Source of the DNA: Paenibacillus sp. BIHB 4019
GTDB taxonomy: Bacteria > Bacillota > Bacilli > Paenibacillales > Paenibacillaceae
Assembly (NCBI RefSeq): GCF_002741035.1
Contig: NZ_CP016808.1
Location: forward strand, 3,290,001 to 3,354,000
DNA: 64,000 bases
Direction of reading: 5' to 3'
Under the pieces are notes generated by a model. The model did no database searches, was not told the DNA's origin, and was given only the letters and a program-made list of their open reading frames with translations. Positions 7,853 through 17,014 of this stretch are shown in pieces (position 1 is the first letter of the stretch; the number at the start of each line of letters is the position of its first letter). The position numbers and the translations under genes are program-made.

Positions 7853-10800
7853 TTGAAGAAGCAATTTAAACAGGCAATAGCTATGCTGCTTTCAGCAGTA
7901 TTATTATTTTCATTGGTCTACATCGGGCCTAAAACAGCAGCGGCAGCAGCTGAAGTGACTGTACCGGATGGTACTTATGATGTAGGTTTTAAGTATCTTT
8001 ATGATGGCAAAGAATCAACATCGGTTATGAATGATTATGCAAAAGCAGGAACAGGCAAGCTGATTGTAGAAAACGGGAAATTTTACTTCGAAAATCAATG
8101 GAATAATTATACATGGTTTATGCATTTCTCTGCTCGCAATGCGGGCAGCCCAAAAGCTGAAATCAATAACAATGTGCCTTCTAATATGGAAGGTTATACT
8201 GATGTAACTACAAGGATTGTAGACAATAATCCCGATACCGTTATAGCTCGTATGGAGTTGCCTAATATTCTGGATAAGCAGGATGTGCTTATTCATATTA
8301 TTGCTACAGGCTTGCCATTCGTATATGACAATTGGTATAACGTACAGTTGAAAATCGATACAACAAATGTTCCGATTGTTCCAGTAGGCGGCGGGAATGA
8401 GAATCCTGCTCCAGTTGTTAATATTACGCAGTTCAATGAATTGATAACTGTAGCACAATCGGTTTATGAAAGCACTTATGAAGGAGCGGGAGATGGGTTT
8501 TACACTCCTGGGTCGAAGCTCTCCCTTTATAATGCGATTCAGGCTGCCAAGCAAACAGCGGGAAGCAATCCCACTGAGGATCAAGTAACAGCAGGGTACG
8601 TCCTATTGGAAACCGCACTGAGAAACTTTGAAGCGTTTAAAATTGTCGTTTCTAAAACAGCATTAGTTCAAGCGGTTGAGGAGGCTTCGGCCTTTATTGC
8701 AGCAGTCAAAGAATTTGGGGCAACAAGTGGAAGTGCAGATGTACGATCGATAGGAGAATATCCGAGTGATTTGAAGGCGGCTGTGGCTGCTTCCGTAACA
8801 GCGGCAAATACAACGATTAGCAATGCAAATGCAACACAGGTAGAGGTTAATGCAGCAGCAGCAGATTTGGCTTCAAAAATCGCTGATCTGAAGGCGAATG
8901 AATTGACACAAAGCACGGTAACCATGTCTGTGTTAACGGATTTGACTTCTACAGCTCAGCAATCCGAGTGGGCAGACTATTTCGGAAAAACAGCAACTGT
9001 CCTGAAATCCGGCAGCAAATTGTATGCCAATATTACAATCAATAAAAGCTCTGAGATCGATTTAAATGCGCTTCTTTACCTCCGTCCAGCTGTAGATGGA
9101 TCGGCTACTTTTACGGGGAGCACACATAATAGAACTTTGGGCCAAGTTAGCCGCAACATTGAAAAAGATACGTATGTAGGCCAACTGGAGTTCAATCGCA
9201 GCAATACAGCAACGACAAGCGGCATCGTATCTTTCAAATTCACTCCGGTCGCGACAGGCGTAAGCCAGATTGTGTATTTAAGCTTTAATACGGATGAGCT
9301 TAATGCATTGAACGTTGCAATTGGGAAGGCTAATGGCTTGCATAAAGTTATTTCCGAAAGTCCGTTGAGCGGGCAAAATACCGATAAACTGGCTAGTTTG
9401 CAAGCAGCTATTGATTTGGCAAGTCCAGTAGCGGCTAATAAAGCAGCGATTAAAAAAGATATCGCAGCAGCAGCGGCAGCGCTTCAAACCGCACTAGATT
9501 TGTTTAAAGAAGGAACATTCGACGCGCTTCCTTTCCAAGTGATGCATGCAACGCAAAACAGTTTGTCGACGATGAAGGACTATTTTGTAAGCCCAGCTGA
9601 AAAAGTGACAATTGACGGCTCAACCTATGTTATTTTCACAGTGAAGAGCAGCAGTTTGGTTACAGCTTTCAAAGTGAAGGAAGACGGCGTACTTGTGGAT
9701 ACGGAAATTGTTAGCAGTGATGCAGCTTCCGACACGCGGGTTGTCAAATTTAAAGTTAATGATTTAACGGCTTTGCTGGATGCACAGGTACACATTTTTA
9801 TCCCTTATGTAATTGATCCGCGTACAGGCACTCCTTATAATGCAGATCATAATATTCGTCTGAACTTCGATGCTGGAGATGCTTCGGTATTGAATGCGGA
9901 TGCGGCGGCAGCACAAGCCCTTCATGATGCTGCAGCAGCAGGAACAGCTGTAGGCGAATATCCGGCAGCGGCAAAAGAGAAGCTGCAAACAGCTATTAAC
10001 ACGGCTAAAACGTTTGCTGCTGTTGCAGTAGTTTCTAAAACGCAAGTGACAGCAGCGAAAGCTGCGCTAGAGCAAGCAGTCATCGCTTTTAAAGCTGCAA
10101 AAGTGTTGGCAGATGGCACTTACAATCTAGTTGTAAAGACGTTTGATGGTGATCTATCCAGCCATTTGAATGAAGCGGGAAGCTTGGTTGTGTCGGGAGC
10201 GAATCATCTTGTAACCTTTACGCCAAAAGCAGGCGTTGCGGTGAAAAAACTCATAAACAATGCAACAAATGAAGAAATTTTGCCTGCTACAGTGACAACG
10301 GGATCAAATGCGGGAGCTGCTCTAGTTCATTCGTTGGTCATGGCAGCAGTTGCCACAGGAACTCCTGTTAAATTTTCTGTTCCTAATCTATCCGATACGT
10401 ACACGCTAGTTCTAGGTGTAAACGGATTGGCAGCTGATCTTGAATATGCGGTACAGTTCGCTGATATTGCAGCATCGACAGATACGGGAACAACACCTGG
10501 CACTACGCCAGGAACGGAGCTGCCTCCTGTTGTTACTCCAGGACAACTGGCAGACGGCAACTACTTCTTGCAGTTTGAAATTAAAAAATACGGAACAGAT
10601 AATAAGTCCGTTATGCAGGATTATGTAATTTCCCCAGGACTGCTGAAAGTTTCGGGCGGCACAAAAACATTTTATATGACGCTTAAGCAGGACAAGGAAA
10701 TTACAGGACTCAAATTTAACAATAACAGTGTTAGTGTTGAAAGCAGAGACACAGTAAATAACACGCGGGTTGTCTACTTCAATGTTCCAAATATCAATAA

Positions 10801-11527
10801 TCGCATCGACGGCTGGGTCAAAATTGATTGGGCTGCTATGAATTATTTCCATGAGTATGATATTCAAATCGAGTTCTATCCTAACACTCTAGTAGCGACC
10901 GCTGGTTCTGTAGCACCTGGTGTAGGCGATGTGGAAGTCATTGAAGAGAAAGATCCGAATGCAGGCAAAGATGACTTGAACGAGCCTGTTGTAACGGATT
11001 TCAAGGATATTCAAGGACACTGGGCACAAGCATCCATTGAAAAAGCGCTTGAGCTTGGTATCGTTAAAGGTTATTCCGATGGCAAATTCCGTCCGAATGG
11101 CGTCATTACTCGCGCTGAGTTCGCCGTTCTGATCAGCCGGGCTCTGAAGCTCACGGACGGATCGACAAGTGCGACCTTCAATGACAGCAAGCAAATCCCT
11201 GCATGGGCGAAGCCGCACATTGACCGTGCTGCGAAAGCGGGCTTGATCTCTGGCTATGCGAACGGAACATTCCTTCCGAGCAGAGAAATTAACCGTTCGG
11301 AGCTGGCCTCCATTATCGTTCGAGCAGCTAAGCTCGACATTGATGAGACGAACGAGCTAAGCTTCGCAGATGCTGCCTCGATTCCGGACTGGGCGAAAAA
11401 TGACATTGCCGCTGCTGCAAAAGCTGGCTATATACAAGGCAAAGGCGGCAATAAATTTGAACCGCTTGCTAACGCAACAAGAGCAGAAGCATTGACGCTG
11501 ATCATGAAGCTGCTGGAAACGAAATAA
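7853..11527 (+). CDS. Multi-NEAT, S-layer-anchored haem-capture protein
   Basis: A 1224-residue surface protein. The TTG at 7853 is chosen because AAGGAGA lies nine bases before it and it gives a clean signal peptide (to about residue 33). In order: NEAT1 (about 37-172, motif YDNWY at 158-162), helical FIVAR-like repeats (190-350), a degenerate NEAT-like domain (352-470), a helical segment, NEAT3 (555-670, motif YNADH), helices, a degenerate NEAT4 (752-860), a TPGTTPG linker, NEAT5 (899-1015, motif YFHEY) and three SLH domains (1049-1224) that bind pyruvylated wall polymer. NEAT1 and NEAT5 keep both Tyr residues, NEAT3 is YxxxH and the other two have lost the motif. Bacillus anthracis has a smaller NEAT-SLH protein of this kind (BslK). 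Role: haem capture at the outer surface. Confidence 0.93.
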   Translation: MKKQFKQAIAMLLSAVLLFSLVYIGPKTAAAAAEVTVPDGTYDVGFKYLYDGKESTSVMNDYAKAGTGKLIVENGKFYFENQWNNYTWFMHFSARNAGSPKAEINNNVPSNMEGYTDVTTRIVDNNPDTVIARMELPNILDKQDVLIHIIATGLPFVYDNWYNVQLKIDTTNVPIVPVGGGNENPAPVVNITQFNELITVAQSVYESTYEGAGDGFYTPGSKLSLYNAIQAAKQTAGSNPTEDQVTAGYVLLETALRNFEAFKIVVSKTALVQAVEEASAFIAAVKEFGATSGSADVRSIGEYPSDLKAAVAASVTAANTTISNANATQVEVNAAAADLASKIADLKANELTQSTVTMSVLTDLTSTAQQSEWADYFGKTATVLKSGSKLYANITINKSSEIDLNALLYLRPAVDGSATFTGSTHNRTLGQVSRNIEKDTYVGQLEFNRSNTATTSGIVSFKFTPVATGVSQIVYLSFNTDELNALNVAIGKANGLHKVISESPLSGQNTDKLASLQAAIDLASPVAANKAAIKKDIAAAAAALQTALDLFKEGTFDALPFQVMHATQNSLSTMKDYFVSPAEKVTIDGSTYVIFTVKSSSLVTAFKVKEDGVLVDTEIVSSDAASDTRVVKFKVNDLTALLDAQVHIFIPYVIDPRTGTPYNADHNIRLNFDAGDASVLNADAAAAQALHDAAAAGTAVGEYPAAAKEKLQTAINTAKTFAAVAVVSKTQVTAAKAALEQAVIAFKAAKVLADGTYNLVVKTFDGDLSSHLNEAGSLVVSGANHLVTFTPKAGVAVKKLINNATNEEILPATVTTGSNAGAALVHSLVMAAVATGTPVKFSVPNLSDTYTLVLGVNGLAADLEYAVQFADIAASTDTGTTPGTTPGTELPPVVTPGQLADGNYFLQFEIKKYGTDNKSVMQDYVISPGLLKVSGGTKTFYMTLKQDKEITGLKFNNNSVSVESRDTVNNTRVVYFNVPNINNRIDGWVKIDWAAMNYFHEYDIQIEFYPNTLVATAGSVAPGVGDVEVIEEKDPNAGKDDLNEPVVTDFKDIQGHWAQASIEKALELGIVKGYSDGKFRPNGVITRAEFAVLISRALKLTDGSTSATFNDSKQIPAWAKPHIDRAAKAGLISGYANGTFLPSREINRSELASIIVRAAKLDIDETNELSFADAASIPDWAKNDIAAAAKAGYIQGKGGNKFEPLANATRAEALTLIMKLLETK

Positions 11528-11607
11528 GCAGGAAACATGAGCACGCAGGGAGATAAGAGTACTTCCTGTATGCGAATCCTAAGGTCCATACACAAATGAA
11601 GCAAAGC

Positions 11608-11641
11608 TGACAAGGATGCCGGGAGACCGGTATCCTTGTCA
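11608..11641 (+). other. Stem-loop between the NEAT-SLH gene and isdE
   Basis: A near-perfect hairpin (TGACAAGGAT with ATCCTTGTCA, inner GCCGG/CCGGT). No T-run follows, so it may be a processing or partial termination point that lowers transporter expression relative to the NEAT genes. Confidence 0.6.
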
Positions 11642-11670
11642 TGTTCTCATGAAGGGAGTTAGATAAACGG

Positions 11671-12627
11671 ATGAATAACGCTTTTGGCAAAATGCTTGGA
11701 CTGCTCGGATTGATGGCGCTGCTTCTGCTAGCTGCCTGCTCGGCAACTGGCGTTGATCCTGCTGCCAAGGAGCAGCAGGGAGCGGGCCCGTCCGTACAGG
11801 CTGAGCAAGCCGAGCCGGCGAAAAATACGGCCGAGCCGGCTTCTTCTCCTGCGGCAGAGCAGCGGGTCGTATCAACAACCGTCGCGATTACGCAAATGCT
11901 GGATGCGCTTGAAGTGGAGCTTGTAGGCGTGCCGACCAGCTCCAAGACGCTGCCTGCCCGCTATGACCAAGTGACTAGGGTAGGCAACCCGATGAGCCCA
12001 GATATGGAGCTCGTCAAATCGCTCAAGCCGACGGAAATATTGTCGGTGACGACGCTGGAGTATGACCTGAAGCCGGTTTTTGAAGCGGCGGGGATGCAGG
12101 CTGATTTTCTCAACCTTACGAGTGTGGAAAGCATGAATAATGCGCTTAAAAAGCTGGGCGAGACGTACAATAAGCAAGCACAAGCGCAAGCTATCGTCGA
12201 TAAGTTCGAACAGAAGGTAGCGGAGATTCATACGGCTACGGCTGAGAAGAAAAAGCCAAGCGTATTGATTTTGCTAGGGGTACCTGGCAGTTATCTTGTT
12301 GCGACTGAGCATTCGTACATTGGCGATCTGGTCCGGCTCGCTGGCGGTGTCAACATTGTACAGGGTGAAAGTGTAGAGTATTTAGCGTCCAACACGGAAT
12401 ATTTGCAGCAGTCGAATCCGGATGTGATTTTGCGTGCCGCCCATGGCATGCCGGAGGAAGTTGTGAAAATGTTCGATAAGGAGTTCCAGAAAAACGATAT
12501 TTGGAAGCACTTCAGCGCCGTACAAAACGGCCGAGTATATGATTTGGAAGAAGCTTTATTCGGAACGACAGGTAATTTATACGCTGTAGATGCTATCGAT
12601 ACTTTGATGGGAATGCTCTACCCATAA
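11671..12627 (+). CDS. isdE: Haem-binding lipoprotein IsdE
   Basis: A 318-residue lipoprotein with lipobox LLAAC (Cys23). The sequence is strikingly close to S. aureus IsdE as remembered, including VAIT, LVGVPTS, GNxMSPDME, GVPGSYLVATEHSYIGDL and RAAHGMP. Both haem-iron ligands are present: Met108 in MSPDME and His258 in AAHGMP. It binds haem at the outer face of the membrane and delivers it to the permease encoded next. GGGAG lies 12 bases before the ATG, slightly far. It follows the NEAT-SLH gene after a stem-loop. Confidence 0.95.
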   Translation: MNNAFGKMLGLLGLMALLLLAACSATGVDPAAKEQQGAGPSVQAEQAEPAKNTAEPASSPAAEQRVVSTTVAITQMLDALEVELVGVPTSSKTLPARYDQVTRVGNPMSPDMELVKSLKPTEILSVTTLEYDLKPVFEAAGMQADFLNLTSVESMNNALKKLGETYNKQAQAQAIVDKFEQKVAEIHTATAEKKKPSVLILLGVPGSYLVATEHSYIGDLVRLAGGVNIVQGESVEYLASNTEYLQQSNPDVILRAAHGMPEEVVKMFDKEFQKNDIWKHFSAVQNGRVYDLEEALFGTTGNLYAVDAIDTLMGMLYP

Positions 12628-12692
12628 GCGAATACGGCGTGATGTGGCACGGCAAGGTTCGGCTCGGGAACTTTTCATAAAGGACGTTGGTC

Positions 12693-13676
12693 ATGATTAA
12701 GAAGATTGGCAGTTTTATTGTCGTTATCGCTCTGCTGGTAGCCGCTATCATTTATTCCGCTATGACCGGGAGTATTAAGGTAGGCATTTTGGATTTGGTG
12801 CAGGGTTTATTTTCAGGAACGAATGATCAGGTAGAGGTAATAAAAGATTTGCGCTTTCCGCGTATTATCGTCTCTCTGCTGACAGGTGCGGCGCTTGCCG
12901 TTTCCGGCGTGCTGCTTCAGGCTGTAATGAAAAATCCGCTCGCGGATGCAGGAGTGATTGGAATATCATCAGGCGCAGGGCTAGTATCGTTGACCGTTGT
13001 GACGATTTTTCCAGGGCTATTTTTCTGGATGCCGCTGTTTTCCTTTTTCGGCGGTGCGCTGGCCTGCTATCTCGTTTATGCGCTGTCGTGGAAGTCGGGA
13101 CTTAGCCCGCTGCGGCTCATTCTCGTGGGAATTGCGATTAATGCGACATTTACGGGGCTCGGGCAGTCGTTTAATTATCGCGGCAGCTACGCGGTTACGA
13201 GCGTCAATCAGGCGATTTCATCGATTTTCACCATGAAGACGTGGACGGATGTGCAAATTATTGGGGTATATGGCCTCATTGGCCTGCTGCTCTCCTTGCT
13301 GCTCAGTTCATGGTGCAATATGCTTAGCTTACAGGACAAAACGGCGAAAAATCTCGGGCTGCGGGTAACGCGGGCGCGGCTGCTGATCTCGGTCGTCGCG
13401 GTGCTGCTCGCATCCGTAGCAACGGCCATTGGCGGCTTGATTGCTTTCGTCGGCCTGCTCGTGCCGCATATTGCGCGTACTTTGGTTGGCTCCGATCATA
13501 AGGTGCTTATTCCATTTTCTGCACTGGGCGGCGCCTTGCTGATTTTAGCGGCGGATACGCTCGGACGGACGGTGCTCGCGCCGACGGAAATTCCGGCTTC
13601 GATCATAATGACGATTATCGGCGGGCCATTCCTCATCTTTATGCTTAGAAGGAGTGAGCGCGTTTATGGAAATTAA
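12693..13676 (+). CDS. isdF: Haem ABC permease IsdF
   Basis: A 327-residue FecCD-family permease with about nine to ten membrane helices. The family segment RFPRIIVSLLTGAALAVSG lies near residues 50-70 and GLIAFVGLLVPHIART near residues 250-265. The ATG at 12693 follows AAAGGA by eight bases; a TTG at 12687 is less likely. Paired with IsdE upstream and overlapping the ATPase gene downstream by 11 bases, it should carry haem across the membrane. Confidence 0.94.
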   Translation: MIKKIGSFIVVIALLVAAIIYSAMTGSIKVGILDLVQGLFSGTNDQVEVIKDLRFPRIIVSLLTGAALAVSGVLLQAVMKNPLADAGVIGISSGAGLVSLTVVTIFPGLFFWMPLFSFFGGALACYLVYALSWKSGLSPLRLILVGIAINATFTGLGQSFNYRGSYAVTSVNQAISSIFTMKTWTDVQIIGVYGLIGLLLSLLLSSWCNMLSLQDKTAKNLGLRVTRARLLISVVAVLLASVATAIGGLIAFVGLLVPHIARTLVGSDHKVLIPFSALGGALLILAADTLGRTVLAPTEIPASIIMTIIGGPFLIFMLRRSERVYGN

Positions 13677-14436
13677 ACAGGTGACGTTCTCCTATGACAA
13701 AAAGACAGACCAGCTTAAAAACATCAGCGATACAATTGAAACGGGAAAAATAACGACGATTATCGGCCCAAATGGCTGCGGCAAGTCGACGCTGCTCGGC
13801 ATTTTATCGCAAAACTATGCGCCCGCTCATGGGGAGGTGCTGCTCGATGGCAAGTCGCTGGCCCAAATCAAGCCAAAGGAGCTGGCTAAAAAGCTTGCGG
13901 TCGTGCATCAGCAAAATGAGGCGCCTTACGATTTAACGGTGGAGCGGCTCGTGAGCTATGGCCGGCTGCCGCATCGCAGCTTCCTCGGACAGCCGAATGA
14001 GGAGGACGAGCGGGCGATTGAAGAGGCACTCGACTCGACCAACCTGCAGCAGAAGCGCAGCCAGCGGCTCAATCAGCTTTCTGGCGGCGAGAAGCAGCGG
14101 GTATGGATTGCGATGGCGCTGGCGCAAAAAACGCCGATCTTGTTTCTGGATGAGCCGACAACCTTCCTCGATATGTATTACCAGATTGAAATATTGGAGC
14201 TGGTAAAGGCATTAAATCGGGAGCATGGCATGACTATCGTCATGGTACTCCATGACATTAATCAAGCAATCCGTTACAGCGACCGCATTGTCGTGATGAA
14301 GGCGGGCGAGATTGTGGCGAGCGGTACGCCTGAGGCTGTTATTACGAAGGAAATCGTAAAAGAAACGTATCAGGTTGATGTGCTGCTTAAGCAAGAAAGC
14401 GATACGGGGCTGTATGTCGTACCAGTCGGCATTTGA
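13666..14436 (+). CDS. ABC transporter ATPase for haem import
   Basis: A 256-residue FecE-type ATPase: Walker A GPNGCGKST (near 37-45), signature LSGGEKQR, Walker B ILFLDEP, switch His in MVLHDI. The ATG at 13666 is preferred, with AAGGAG 11 bases upstream. It overlaps the end of isdF, so the two are co-translated. Unlike its counterpart at 2132 it has no monooxygenase extension. It powers IsdEF. In S. aureus the isd cluster lacks a dedicated ATPase, so its presence here is notable. Confidence 0.94.
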   Translation: MEIKQVTFSYDKKTDQLKNISDTIETGKITTIIGPNGCGKSTLLGILSQNYAPAHGEVLLDGKSLAQIKPKELAKKLAVVHQQNEAPYDLTVERLVSYGRLPHRSFLGQPNEEDERAIEEALDSTNLQQKRSQRLNQLSGGEKQRVWIAMALAQKTPILFLDEPTTFLDMYYQIEILELVKALNREHGMTIVMVLHDINQAIRYSDRIVVMKAGEIVASGTPEAVITKEIVKETYQVDVLLKQESDTGLYVVPVGI

Positions 14437-14493
14437 GCTCGTAATGGATTGCAGCTTATAGCTGAGGTGCAGGCGGGATGCCACACTCTAGAA

Positions 14494-14546
14494 AGTCGAC
14501 AGTTCGAGCAGATGGATGCGCGGGCAGTCGGCTTTTATTTTTTTTC
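14494..14546 (+). terminator. Possible terminator after the haem transporter genes
   Basis: AGTCGAC (14494-14500) can pair with GTCGGCT (14527-14533), followed by a T-rich run. The loop is long, so the structure is only moderately convincing. Confidence 0.45.
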
Positions 14547-14606
14547 GCCGGCTGTAGTGGTAGAATAAGAGGAACAAATCAAGATGAGATAGTGAGGAAT
14601 AAGCTT

Positions 14607-15593
14607 ATGATACGTTTTGGCCTAATTGGCACCAATAAAATTACAGATTCTTTTATTGAAGCGGCACGCGGGCTGGAGGATTTTGCTTTAGCGGCCGTAT
14701 ATTCGCGAACGTCGGAGCGGGCGGCTGAATTTGCGAGCAAATATAATATCCCGCATACGTTCACAGATTTGGAGGAGATGGCAAAGAGCGATCAGGTGGA
14801 CGCTGTATATATCGCAAGCCCTACCTCGCATCATGCTCAGCATGCCATCACCTGCATGAAGCATGGCAAGCATGTGCTTGTCGAGAAGCCCATTGCTTCA
14901 AATGCCCGGGAAATGCGGGAAATGATCGCAGCGGCCAAAGAAAATAAGGTGCTGCTTATGGAGGCGATGAAATCGACGTTCGTGCCGAACTTCGCAGTTA
15001 TTCGCGAGAACCTGCCTAAGCTGGGAACCATTCGGGGTTACTTTGCAGCCTACTGTCAATATTCTTCGCGTTATGATGCGTACAAGGAAGGCAATGTCAT
15101 GAACGCATTCAAACCGGAGTTTTCGAATGGCTCGCTGATGGACATTGGCATTTACAGCGTTTACCCGCTGGTCTCATTGTTCGGCAAGCCGAATAAAATA
15201 AAAGCAAGTGCCGTTATGCTGGAGTCCGGTGTGGACGGCAAGGGCAGCCTGCTGCTGCAATATGATGGAATGGATGCGGCTGTGCTGCACTCCAAAATTT
15301 CCAATTCCCAGCTTCCAGCGGAAATCCAAGGCGAAGCGGGCAATATGATCATTGAAAATATCAGCTACCCGAATCAGGTGCGCATCGAATACCGCGATGG
15401 CAAAGTGGAGGAGCTGACGGTGCCGCAGGCGGAAAATGTGATGGTGTATGAGGCTGAGGCATTTATTCGGCTCATTCAGAGCGGCCAGCATGAATCGGAT
15501 ATTAATTCGCCTGCGAACTCGCTTGCTGTACTTGAGGTGCTGGATGAGGCGCGCAGCCAGATCGGGCTTGTTTTCCCTGCAGATCGGCTATAA
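14607..15593 (+). CDS. Gfo/Idh/MocA-family NAD(P)-dependent oxidoreductase
   Basis: A 328-residue dehydrogenase. The N-terminal Rossmann fold starts GLIGTNKI and carries the family EKP motif (93-95, within LVEKPIASNA). The C-terminal alpha/beta domain has the segment NGSLMDIGIYSVYPLVSLFG. These enzymes oxidise sugars or cyclitols; the substrate cannot be told. The start at 14607 has GAGG nine bases upstream; a longer frame to 14478 runs through the likely terminator and is rejected. Confidence 0.92.
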   Translation: MIRFGLIGTNKITDSFIEAARGLEDFALAAVYSRTSERAAEFASKYNIPHTFTDLEEMAKSDQVDAVYIASPTSHHAQHAITCMKHGKHVLVEKPIASNAREMREMIAAAKENKVLLMEAMKSTFVPNFAVIRENLPKLGTIRGYFAAYCQYSSRYDAYKEGNVMNAFKPEFSNGSLMDIGIYSVYPLVSLFGKPNKIKASAVMLESGVDGKGSLLLQYDGMDAAVLHSKISNSQLPAEIQGEAGNMIIENISYPNQVRIEYRDGKVEELTVPQAENVMVYEAEAFIRLIQSGQHESDINSPANSLAVLEVLDEARSQIGLVFPADRL

Positions 15594-15658
15594 TATGGAT
15601 GTAAGGAAGTAACTGGAATGTGGATGGATCTATTTTATAGAGATAAAGGAGACTTGGA

Positions 15659-16894
15659 ATGAGCGATGCATTTGTAGTTCAATTGGAGAAATATGCTGAG
15701 ATTATTGTGAAAATAGGTGTAAATGTCCAGCAGGGACAGGCGGTATTCGTGACAGGAGCGATTGAGGCGGCGCCTCTAGTGCGTCTCGTCGCAGAGAAGG
15801 CATATGCAGCTGGAGCAAGCAATGTACATATTGATTGGACGGATGACCAGTTATCCCGATTAAAATATGAAAAAGCGGGCGCTGAAATTTTTGAGCATTT
15901 CCCGCAATGGGAAACAGCGAAGCGCCAGGAGTTTGTTGATAAAGGCGCTGCCTTTATTTCGATCGTTTCCTCCAGCCCGGATCTGCTGAAAGGGATCGAC
16001 ACGCAGCGTATTTCCAACTACCAGAAGGCAGCGGGAGCAGGGCTGAAGGAATTCCGCAGAGCGATTCAAGCGGACAAGGTGAGCTGGACAGTCGTTGCGG
16101 CAGCAGCCAAGGACTGGGCGAAGAAGGTATTCCCGCAGGCGGAGGGCGAGCAAGCTGTCGAGCTGCTGTGGGAAGCGATTTTCAAGGCGGTGCGTCTGCA
16201 TGCGGAAGATCCGGTTGCGGCTTGGCAGGAGCATAACAGAGCGCTTGGAAGCAAGGGCGAGGCGCTGAACAACTACCATTTTAATAAGCTGCATTACACC
16301 GCTCCGGGCACGGATTTGACAATTGAGCTGCATGACAAGCATCTATGGGTTGCGGCGGGCAGCGAAAACGAGCAAGACGTTCCGTTTATGGCGAATATGC
16401 CGACGGAAGAAGTGTTTACCGTGCCGCTAAAAACCGGCGTTAATGGTTATGTGTCGAGCACAAAACCGCTCAGCTACGGCGGCAATATCATTGACCGCTT
16501 TAAGCTGACCTTCGAGAACGGCCGCATTGTGAAGGCCGAGGCGGAGGAAGGCGAAGCGATTTTGCAAAAGCTCATTGATACGGATGAGGGGGCGCGTTAT
16601 TTGGGCGAGGTTGCACTGGTACCGCATCATTCCCCGATTTCGGAGTCGAACATTTTGTTCTACAATACGCTGTTTGATGAAAATGCTTCGAATCACTTGG
16701 CGATCGGCAGCGGCTATGCCTTCAATATCGAAGGCGGCAAAAAAATGTCGCCAGAAGAGCTGGAAGCAAACGGCGTTAATGCGAGCTTGACGCATAATGA
16801 TTTCATGATTGGCTCTGCCGACATGGATATTGATGGCATTCAAGCCGACGGCACAGTCGTTCCTGTGTTCCGTAAAGGCAACTGGGCGTTTTAA
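15659..16894 (+). CDS. M29-family aminopeptidase
   Basis: A 411-residue metallopeptidase of the AmpS/PepS/aminopeptidase T family, the usual length. Metal-ligand segments are visible: NMPTEEVFTVP, the Glu in RYLGEVALVP followed by HHSPIS, the His in NHLAIG, and the HNDFMIGSADMDIDG block near the C-terminus. It removes N-terminal amino acids from peptides in the cytoplasm with two metal ions. The start has AAAGGAG upstream. It stands alone between the oxidoreductase and the convergent glutamate dehydrogenase. Confidence 0.95.
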   Translation: MSDAFVVQLEKYAEIIVKIGVNVQQGQAVFVTGAIEAAPLVRLVAEKAYAAGASNVHIDWTDDQLSRLKYEKAGAEIFEHFPQWETAKRQEFVDKGAAFISIVSSSPDLLKGIDTQRISNYQKAAGAGLKEFRRAIQADKVSWTVVAAAAKDWAKKVFPQAEGEQAVELLWEAIFKAVRLHAEDPVAAWQEHNRALGSKGEALNNYHFNKLHYTAPGTDLTIELHDKHLWVAAGSENEQDVPFMANMPTEEVFTVPLKTGVNGYVSSTKPLSYGGNIIDRFKLTFENGRIVKAEAEEGEAILQKLIDTDEGARYLGEVALVPHHSPISESNILFYNTLFDENASNHLAIGSGYAFNIEGGKKMSPEELEANGVNASLTHNDFMIGSADMDIDGIQADGTVVPVFRKGNWAF

Positions 16895-16920
16895 GACGTG
16901 AAAATAAGCATGAAACAAAG

Positions 16921-16963
16921 ACAGGCTCGGAGCTGCATGTTGCAGCTTCGGGCCTGTTTTTTC
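16921..16963 (+). terminator. Terminator after the M29 aminopeptidase gene
   Basis: ACAGGC/GCCTGT outer stem with an inner GAGCTGCA/TGCAGCTT stem, followed by TTTTTT. It lies between two convergent genes. Confidence 0.85.
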
Positions 16964-17014
16964 GTTTTGTTACCGGATCCGTGCATGATAGCGGTTAGAT
17001 TACCTCAGCTAAGC

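Noticed and set aside
8015..8584. 189-codon antisense frame within the NEAT-SLH gene
   Set aside because: Opposite-strand shadow of a well-supported coding region; composition unlike a real protein.
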